From the NCBI GenBank assembly GCA_015501585.1, contig JADNRY010001158.1, forward strand, positions 1 to 16,114: 16,114 bases of DNA, given 5' to 3'. Below, piece after piece: positions 10,209-16,114 of this stretch; positions within the stretch are counted from its first letter, which is position 1; each line of letters begins with the position of its first letter. Origin of the DNA: Rhodocollybia butyracea. Taxonomy: Eukaryota; Basidiomycota; Agaricomycetes; Agaricales; Omphalotaceae. Both the position numbers and the translations under genes were made by a program. The notes under the pieces were generated by a model, which worked only from the letters and a program-made list of their open reading frames with translations, was not told the origin of the DNA and did no database searches.

Positions 10209-10935
10209 ATGGCTATCAACATAGGTTCACCTTGTAACACGGCTCTCCTCCTCTTCATCCTGTACTCTGTGGCAGAAAATTGTCTTTCCTTCCGCTTCAC
10301 CGCCCAAGGAGATTCCACATGAATTCCGAAATGGATATTCATGGCTGCCAAAATACCACCAACCCACTGTCCTTTTCAAGACTTATACTCCCAAAACCTT
10401 GGAACCTTTCCACGGCAACGATAATGGGAGAATATTACTAGCAATTGACGGGACTGTCTTTGATGTAACTGCTGGAAGAAACTTTTATGGGCCGAGTTCG
10501 TGCTGTCTTCTGTTTTCGACGAGTTCTATGAAGTTAATACTCGATTAGATGGGATGTACGGAAACTTTGCTGGGAGAGATGCTTCTAGAGGCATGGCTAA
10601 GCAATCCTTTGACGCTGGTAAGCTCTTCTGCAACTCTGAATTTTGGTTCGACTTTACGTTGTCGAACAGAAATGCTCACACCTGTTGACCAACCTCTTGA
10701 CAAACTTACGGACCTCCAACCCGATGAGATGTAAGAGTACTTACTCTGTATAAGTAATGTCGATCTGACGGTGTCATTATTCTCGCTGACATTTAGTGAG
10801 AACATGAAGGGTACGTCTAATAGTTCAATATGTTGTTTCATTTTGCTTATAATCGTATTCTTATTAGGATGGATTGAGCACTTTTCCAACAAATACATTA
10901 TCTGTGGGAAGCTTGTCGAGAACGACGCGGTCTGA
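10209..10935 (+). CDS. DAP1: Dap1/MAPR cytochrome b5-like heme-binding membrane protein
   Basis: Dap1 (PGRMC1 family) is a membrane-anchored heme protein that supports cytochrome P450 enzymes, notably Erg11/CYP51 in ergosterol synthesis. Exons 10209-10495, 10549-10617, 10670-10730, 10797-10810 and 10868-10935 give about 165 residues. A single N-terminal membrane segment (NTALLLFILYSV) is followed by IVFPSAS and the cytochrome b5-like domain: FKTYTPKTLEPFHGNDNGRI, LLAIDGTVFDVTAGRNFYGP, GMYGNFAGRDASRGMAKQSF, EMLTPVDQPLDKL and GWIEHFSNKYIICGKLVEND. The Tyr in GMYG aligns with the axial heme ligand of PGRMC1 (Y113). The Tyr of NFYG and the KY pair near the end align with the supporting heme-pocket residues. 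One extra base lies at 10271-10272 in the codons after the membrane segment, so the ATG frame stops early unless it is read across. It is divergent with BNR_4. A possible 58-nt intron (10936-10993) begins directly after the stop codon. Confidence 0.9.
10797..10810 (+). other. 14-nt coding microexon of Dap1
   Basis: TGAGAACATGAAGG is flanked by TTTAG and GTACGT. It supplies the last base of an Ile codon, then Glu-Asn-Met-Lys, then the first base of a Gly codon. This restores the conserved I-E-N-M-K-G-W-I-E-H-F run seen in the family. Confidence 0.85.
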
Positions 10936-10993
10936 GTACTGAAATAAGCCAATTGGAATGTACATTATGCTTTTTTCATTCAATCCCTCTCAG

Positions 10994-11310
10994 AAATTTC
11001 AAGTATTTAAACTTGAGCTCAAACCGCCGTTCAATTTCTCCCAGTTGACGATATCAAAACGGGAACTGGTCAGTGAAAGCCGCTCAGCTGCTTCCGTGCA
11101 AGAATTCCGGTTTTATGCAAGAGGCCGCCGTTAATCCTCTTGTTCCAACGTTCGGTGGAAGTATGGCTTGGCTTCTAATAAACTGGACTGAAACAGGTCT
11201 GCGCTGTGGTATTAAGGCACTACTTAACAGTAAGAAACTTTGCAAATTGTTTCGTCCATCTATGCTTCTCGAAACGCCGTGAACGTCGTGGATATCATTC
11301 TGAGGTTTAG
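10994..11310 (+). pseudogene. Unidentified coding-like fragment between Dap1 and the G-alpha gene
   Basis: I do not recognise this sequence. From 10994, just after an acceptor-like TCTCAG, one frame reads FKLELKPPFNFSQ. After one base is skipped near 11049, it continues as RYQNGNWSVKAAQ, LLPCKNSGFMQEA and AVNPLVPTFGGSMAWLLINW, up to GIKALLN at a GTAAGA donor (11230). An acceptor TTTAG at 11306-11310 would bring a stop within two codons. It has two N-glycosylation sequons (NWS, NWT), two Cys and smooth amino-acid use, so it looks like the C-terminal part of a secreted or membrane protein. No 5' part is visible, because the Dap1 gene occupies that space. It may be a gene remnant, a duplicated fragment, or a chance open frame in the Dap1 3' region. 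Confidence 0.3.
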
Positions 11311-11872
11311 TTTGAGCGCTATATGTGCAATCAGTCTACAATATGCATGGGATAACGATGCGTAGAATGCAGTATTGCATAGAAATATTACTATTAGGTA
11401 TAAAAACATAGCAGAGTGTGTACAGATTCGATTGTACAGGTGTGGGGTGGGACATACATAACGAGAGCTCACAAAAATCAAAGAAAAAGAACGAATAAAC
11501 ATGCGGTCATATAATTATTCGAATGCTCCAACGCTCGAGAATCCCAAAGTCATCGGCTGAAGAGGAAGAAAAGGGAAGCAGGAATGATGCGCAAGCTAGT
11601 GAAGAAATCACCACAGGAACACGGAAATGAAAAAAAGAATACCATATGAGAAGGGAACAACATGTAAAAGATACTTTAGTGAACGAGGCAATAAATAATG
11701 CACATACGGCTACAAGAATCGGGAACGTGTCCCGTATTAGAGACAACAACAACTGGAACAACATGTACGATCGACAACAAACTTGCGAGAGAAAGAGAGA
11801 GAAAAAGCCAGAGTCCATTGGCTCGGATACAAAATTCGGTGTTAGGGGAACAGTTGGGAGTCACCTCCTTGC
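11311..11872. other. Convergent 3' flank, no gene seen
   Basis: This stretch lies between the plus-strand Dap1 side and the minus-strand G-alpha stop. It is A-rich on the plus strand with many short open frames on both strands, none with recognisable motifs. The right part should be the 3' untranslated region of the G-alpha gene. Confidence 0.45.
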
Positions 11873-13949
11873 TCAGACCAAAGCGGCAGATTGGAGGTAC
11901 CCGCGGAATATGGAATCGCGGACTGTAATGAATTGAGTCAATCATATATCAGACGGAAATAAGTTTGCTCACCGTTTCCGATGATACGCTGAGTCGCCTT
12001 CGTATCCTGAAGGAGTAAAAGTGATCATCAGTAAGACCGCAACAAAATCTAAAACAGGGAGACGGCAATACCACAACACTAGTAAAATGCGTGTAGAGAA
12101 CCCTTCTATTTTCATTGTTGCGCCGATGAACCTGGAGGAAATGTGCACGGAAGTACTGGACGACCGTCTCATAGTCGTTGGATCGATTGCCGAATGAAGT
12201 GATACTGATGATCATAATGTCAACAATAGTCGTAGAAGGAAAACGATTCACTCACTACTTTTGGACTTTTAAAACCATTATCTAGTTGGACCTTAGAAGA
12301 TCCGTTTTGTCTGGTACGAGAAAGGTGAACATGGGTGGGATTTATTGGTAGAAGAACACGCACTGAGGAATAAGACCAGATGTACGTTCTTTAGAAGAGG
12401 GCTGGAGCAGATCTGGGTGAATAATTGCAGAGAATCGTCGATCCGGTTAGTCCTCGGGTCTTCCTCTACAGGTAAGTTAGCAAAACTGCAACGAATGGAC
12501 GAATGGATAAGGATGAGAGCGCATACCGAGATACTGGAACGGCACAAAACTAACATCAGTAACACCGAGGACAAGCATTGAAAGCAGTCTACTTTACCTG
12601 ATCGAAGGCGCTTACAGGTGCCACGAAGATAATGGCGTTGGCGTCATCGAAGTAGGGAACCCAAGTATGCCGCTGTCCACGAGCACCGCCAACATCAAAC
12701 AAATGCCAAGCCACAGTTTTTCCGTGAATGTTAACCTACAAGGAAGAAACGGAACAAGCGTGAGTCTGCTGAGAATCGAAACCGTGGATCCCTAGAAGAA
12801 CCGATTACCTACATCGAAAATGTGTTCCGCGACGCCCATGGTTTGGATACGAGCATGAAGAATATCATCTGCAAGTGACAAGACATGAAAACGCGCATAT
12901 ATGCGATATGTGAGGAGACGTACCAGTAGAAGGGACATAATCAGCCGCTGCGACCCGAGTGATGTGCCTCAAGAAGCTATGAAGACCATAAGTAATGGTG
13001 GAACTAAATTCTCATTTATTGACTCACAATTCCGACCACTCATCCAACTTTAGCCTTCTCCTCGCAATCAACGCTTTAACGGTTGGATTAGCCCAGAGCT
13101 CGCGAACGTCGTCCTTGCAAACTCGAGCATCCTGCTGATATCTTGCACAAGAGCGTCATGAATTTCCTCCGATTTCTTCAATTCCATATCTTCCGATGGT
13201 CTAGGCCGTTTTCGACCTAGCGCGTTCTCGATGGTGCGTGCTTGCCAACCAGTGCGCACGAAGACACCACCTTTTCCAGATCCTGAAACAGTCACGCCAC
13301 CGCTGAGTCTATCTGCAAGCGCGCCGTCCGTGGATACCAGAGGGGAAAGTCGTCTCCGAAGACTTGCAATGGTCGATCGAGAAGCAGCGGCGTTACCCTG
13401 AAACGGAGATGCTGAGCGTGAATCAGCACCATTGGCTTCCAGAGTAGAATTCATGAGGACGGGAGAAGAAGTACCGGAAGAACCACCTATGTAGGATGTT
13501 GGGCTGTCAGCTGTGTCGTCGATAAAGTCGTCCCAGGACTCTAGAGTGTTGAGAATATGCTTGATAGAGCGTACAACGTTGAAGTAGATGACTGTGCGCC
13601 AGGAAGCTCGTTCCTGGTCGAGAGAACTGGGTTTGTACATTAGTTGGAACTGTTTCTGAAGGGTTGATTTGCCGCTTTCGGCCTGGCCTAGTAAGCAAAA
13701 GCTGTATAGAACATTGAGTATCTTTAGAGCATAGTAGAGATAGATAGAGCCAGATACCTTGACATCGCCTCTTTTTCGTCTCATGTCTTCTCTTTCCAGC
13801 CTCAAATCCTCGTCAATCTGTTCGGACACCCTCTTGGCTTCGGCTTCCAGCTCAAGACGCAAGCGTCTTTCGATTTCAGTTTCCGACTCTGGAGGCTTGA
13901 GAGCCTCTGTGAGTGGGTCATCCTGGCTGTAGATTGAAGGAGTCCTCAT
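11873..13949 (-). CDS. Divergent heterotrimeric G-protein alpha subunit with large insert, 11 exons
   Basis: G-alpha subunits relay receptor signals by GTP binding. Exons: 13949-13758, 13701-13028, 12976-12924, 12868-12813, 12735-12598, 12533-12527, 12465-12364, 12310-12256, 12204-12072, 12006-11973 and 11922-11873, about 497 residues against the usual 350. In order: a charged N-terminal helix, G1 GQAESGKST (about residue 69), FQLMYKPSSLDQERASW, a Ser-rich insert of roughly 120 residues (DDTADSPTSYIGGSSGTSSP onward), RELW, RVAAADYVPSTDDILHARIQ (switch I, Arg finger kept), G3 DVGGARGQRHTWVPYFDD, a YLEEDPRTNRIDDS loop, G4 NKTD, NDYETVVQYFRAHFLQV, G5 region FTSVVDTKA, and C-terminus GYLQSAALV. 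Oddities: Gln for Gly in G1, Ala at the catalytic Gln of G3, no Gly2 for myristoylation, and no Cys near the C-terminus. Four small indels (near 13690, 13119, 12286 and 12270) net to zero. ATG 14003 upstream is in frame but less likely. Confidence 0.9.
12527..12533 (-). other. 7-nt coding microexon of the G-alpha gene
   Basis: TATCTCG lies between a 64-nt intron ending in CCAG and a 61-nt intron starting GTATGC. It encodes Tyr-Leu and the first base of Glu. It joins AFDQ to EDPRTNRIDD, which matches the conserved FDQYLEEDP run of G-alpha proteins. Confidence 0.9.
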
Positions 13950-14037
13950 GGTGGTAACGAAGAAAGAGTTAAGTGCGGAGACCGAGATCAATAAATCAAT
14001 CATTCGCGTTTTGATTCAGATTTATCTCACGATCATT
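13950..14037. promoter_or_regulatory. 88-bp bidirectional promoter between G-alpha (-) and PPIL3-like (+)
   Basis: The two start codons face away from each other with only 88 bp between them, so core promoters and both leaders must overlap or be very short. No TATA box was identified. If the in-frame upstream ATG at 14003 were used for G-alpha, the gap would fall to 34 bp, which is one reason to prefer 13949. Confidence 0.6.
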
Positions 14038-14781
14038 ATGGTATGTTCCTCGCCTCCACTTAGACAGTTCTGACTCTTTTTCACAGTCTGTAACGCTTCA
14101 TACAACCCACGGGGACCTAAAGGTCAGCAAACAGCTCTTCTAGCAGTATTTGGTCCTAATCCCTCTCTAGATTGAGCTGTTTTGCGAGGCGGTGCCTAAA
14201 GCCAGCGAGGTAATGTTTGCATTTTGGCCTTCATATTTTTGTATTTATCGTCTCTACAGAACTTCCTGGCTCTTTTGCGCATCAAATTACTATGATGGAT
14301 GTATCTTCCATCGAAACATCAAGGGTTCATGATACAAACCGGTGATCCCTCTGGTTCTGCTAAGGGAGCCAAAGCATATGGGGAAAACCATTTGCAGATG
14401 AAGTCAGGTCTACGCTGAAGGTGTGCTTGCTCTAGACGCCTTGTATTCTCCTCTGTTGAACTCCATTCACAGTTCAACGCCCGCGGAGTAGTCGCAATGG
14501 CCAACTCTGGCGTAGACACGAATAAATCCCAGTTCTTCATCGTCTATTCCAAACAGTCCCATCTCGATGGCAAGTACACCATCTTTGGCAAAGTGATAGA
14601 TGGCGCTGATTCTACACTTGATGCGATGGAGCGAGTGCCCGTCGTTAAAAATCGGCCGGTGTCAGAAATCAAGTTGACTCATGTGCGTCTTAACGTTACT
14701 TGTTGAAGAAATTCACTAATTCGACCATCTGTGTAGATCACTATCCATGCCAACCCGATCGCCGATGCTCAGCTTCGGTGA
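14038..14781 (+). CDS. PPIL3/Cyp10-type cyclophilin, peptidyl-prolyl cis-trans isomerase
   Basis: PPIL3-type cyclophilins are small single-domain prolyl isomerases found with the spliceosome. Exons 14038-14040, 14087-14122, 14171-14209, 14260-14420, 14473-14682 and 14737-14781 give about 164 residues, close to human PPIL3 (161). The first coding exon is only the ATG. Motifs in order: [121 protein letters not shown]. Catalytic Arg (FHR), the FMIQ Phe and Gln, and the SQFF residues are kept. The cyclosporin-contacting Trp of CypA is His here and the CypA active-site His is Tyr, as in PPIL3. Three single-base indels in exon 4 (14273-14276 extra T, 14326 missing T, 14369 missing base) break the literal frame. 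It is divergent from G-alpha. Confidence 0.92.
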
Positions 14782-15374
14782 CCATGCGCTCAAGCTGTTT
14801 ATTCAACGTTCATTCTTCTTGGACATCATTGGCACATGCGGTAGAAGGTGTGCAAAAGATTGAGTGGAAAGCTGTCGGTCTTGGATTGCTACAGCCTGCC
14901 TGTTCCCGATCCCTGTGTGATTTGTATAGCCATCCGTAAAGTCAATCATCTATCGACAGGGCGTGTAAATCTTACCATATCTTCGAATCCAGTGCGACTG
15001 CTCATGCTGTTGTTGCCCCGACTTCGCTGTGCTTGACAAGTCATAATCGATCTCCCCTATAGGCTGCTCGTCATCTAACTCTATAACTGGCTGGAACAGC
15101 TCCTATCGGCAGTTAATGTACTTAGGAGTTTCGACTTGGTTACGTATAGACCTCTATTCGTTGCATTCCTCTGTTCTCTTTCTTGGGCACTTCTGCTGTA
15201 CAAGGGATCCAATTCACGAGAAACGCCTTGATTCTTGTCTCAGCAGAATCCATGAGTAGCTCACATGATTTTCACCTGACGACTAATCGAGCCTCAACCT
15301 CAGGTCCCGGCAATCTTGGACCGGGGTAAGCTGCGAGGCCTTTGCCCAAGGCGTTAGCAATGCAGATTATGTAG
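14782..15374. other. Intergenic stretch between the cyclophilin and the last gene
   Basis: No gene is seen. The left part is presumably the 3' untranslated region of the cyclophilin gene. A CTATAGG-type sequence near 15056 and the open frames up to 15036 show no coding signature. Confidence 0.5.
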
Positions 15375-15422
15375 CCAATTGTAATTCAAGCTTTTTCATC
15401 GTCCCTGTGTTCGTTTTATAAA
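15375..15422 (+). promoter_or_regulatory. CCAAT box and TATA box of the last gene
   Basis: CCAAT at 15375-15379 and TATAAA at 15417-15422 lie about 95 and 54 bp upstream of the ATG at 15471. This arrangement fits a conventional core promoter for the gene starting at 15471 and supports that start. Confidence 0.65.
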
Positions 15423-15470
15423 GGCAACTCACAGTTCGCGTTTCTTTCCTCGCAACTCTCATACTAGATC

Positions 15471-16097
15471 ATGTCCTACTCCCCTTAAGCTTGCATCTCT
15501 CTATGAATGGTCCAGAGACCGTATGGCCGCTATCTTCGAGCGCAGACCACAGAAGACGCTCTCCAAGCTATAAAGACACCTTCCCAGACAATGTTAAAGC
15601 GACACTTAACGGTTCACCGCTTCCCCGAGACTTGATAGACAAATTTGTGTTGGTATGCGGCCTACGGATTCCAATGGAGAGATGGGTATGAAGGATTAAA
15701 AGTACACTGGAAGGAGTATGCAGAGGTACCAAAAGATGATACACACCGGTGAGCTGCACTGCGTAGATTCTTATCGATGAGATTGATCATGATTCTCTCA
15801 AGGACGGAGCTTTTGGTGGATTCTACTTTATCACTGGCCTAATGAAAGCTCATCCAAAAACGGGGGAGGTTGTCCGTTTATTAGATTCAAGACGGTTACA
15901 GTAAAGTAAGTGTTCCCCCATTTCCTCCATCGGAGTGGACCCCATTTCCCTTTCTCTCTCTCAATCAAGGAATCTGAACCGTTTTCTCGCGCAGGATTGA
16001 ATCCATGTCCGAAGATGTCTCAATCGACAGTCGGAAGATTACAGAGCTTGTATTTGTAGGGTCTGATAAGCCTGCCTCTGAAGTAGAGCAAGCATAA
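15471..16097 (+). CDS. Small fungal protein of unknown family, possibly NTF2/SnoaL-like fold
   Basis: I recognise the pattern from uncharacterised basidiomycete proteins but cannot assign a function. Exons are about 15471-15748, 15803-15905 and 15995-16097, with introns of 54 and 89 nt, giving roughly 160 residues. Motifs in order: MSYSP, KLASLYEWSRDRMAAIFER, TTEDALQAIK, DTFPDNVKATLNGSPLPRDL, MRPTDSNGEM, LKVHWKEYAEVPKDDTH, DGAFGGFYFITGLMKAHPKT, RFKTVTVKIESMSEDVSIDS and RKITELVFVGSDKPASEVEQ. An N-terminal helix pair followed by a 'D-V-x-A-T-x-N-G' strand and later beta strands is reminiscent of the NTF2/SnoaL cone fold (inference only). No signal peptide is seen, so it is probably cytosolic. 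About seven frame changes are needed (near 15485, 15541, 15573, 15652, 15697, 15803 and 15883), the highest density in the window, so decay here is a real alternative to sequencing error. Confidence 0.65.
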
Positions 16098-16114
16098 ACG
16101 TTGCTGTACAATTA

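Noticed and set aside
13068..14003. 311-codon single-exon G-alpha fragment starting at 14003
   Set aside because: It runs through a 56-nt intron and ends at a frameshift. The real gene continues for ten more introns to 11873.

Overview
The window reads as nuclear DNA of a mushroom-forming basidiomycete (Agaricomycetes). Genes are split by many 46-90 nt GT-AG introns with CTNAC-type branch sites, intergenic spaces in the right half are short, and the protein families (BNR_4 propeller protein, insert-containing divergent G-alpha, long-loop bHLH factor, Dap1, PPIL3-type cyclophilin) match that group. The family calls come from recognising conserved protein motifs by eye. No search was run.

Layout. 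1-443 (-): 5' part of a Tan1/THUMPD1-type THUMP protein for tRNA acetylation, running off the left edge. 444-4892: about 4.4 kb without a supportable gene, holding a degenerate tandem duplication (about 2010-2675) and a 10-bp tandem repeat. 4893-6155 (+): bHLH transcription factor. 6180-7803: intergenic, with an orphan TATA box and a perfect TACTAAC-type intron but no ORF. 7804-9890 (-): secreted BNR_4 protein in 12 exons. 10209-10935 (+): Dap1/MAPR cytochrome b5-like heme protein in 5 exons. 10994-11310 (+): an unexplained coding-like fragment. 11873-13949 (-): divergent G-alpha in 11 exons. 14038-14781 (+): PPIL3-like peptidyl-prolyl isomerase in 6 exons. 15471-16097 (+): small protein of unknown family in 3 exons, with CCAAT and TATA boxes.

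Two head-to-head pairs share short promoters: BNR_4/Dap1 (318 bp between start codons) and G-alpha/PPIL3 (88 bp). There is no sign of one pathway: tRNA modification, transcription, secretion, sterol/heme biology, signalling and protein folding sit side by side as ordinary housekeeping or accessory genes.

The most striking whole-window feature is that every gene keeps its splice sites and conserved motifs but needs single-base insertions or deletions, about 20 in roughly 6 kb of coding sequence, to stay in frame. Several lie in homopolymers and deletions outnumber insertions. I think this is mainly uncorrected sequencing error, though real decay cannot be excluded without reads. Coordinates below follow the intended exons, so a literal translation of some exons will break. 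The second theme is very small coding exons (3, 7, 10 and 14 nt), each needed to complete a conserved motif.
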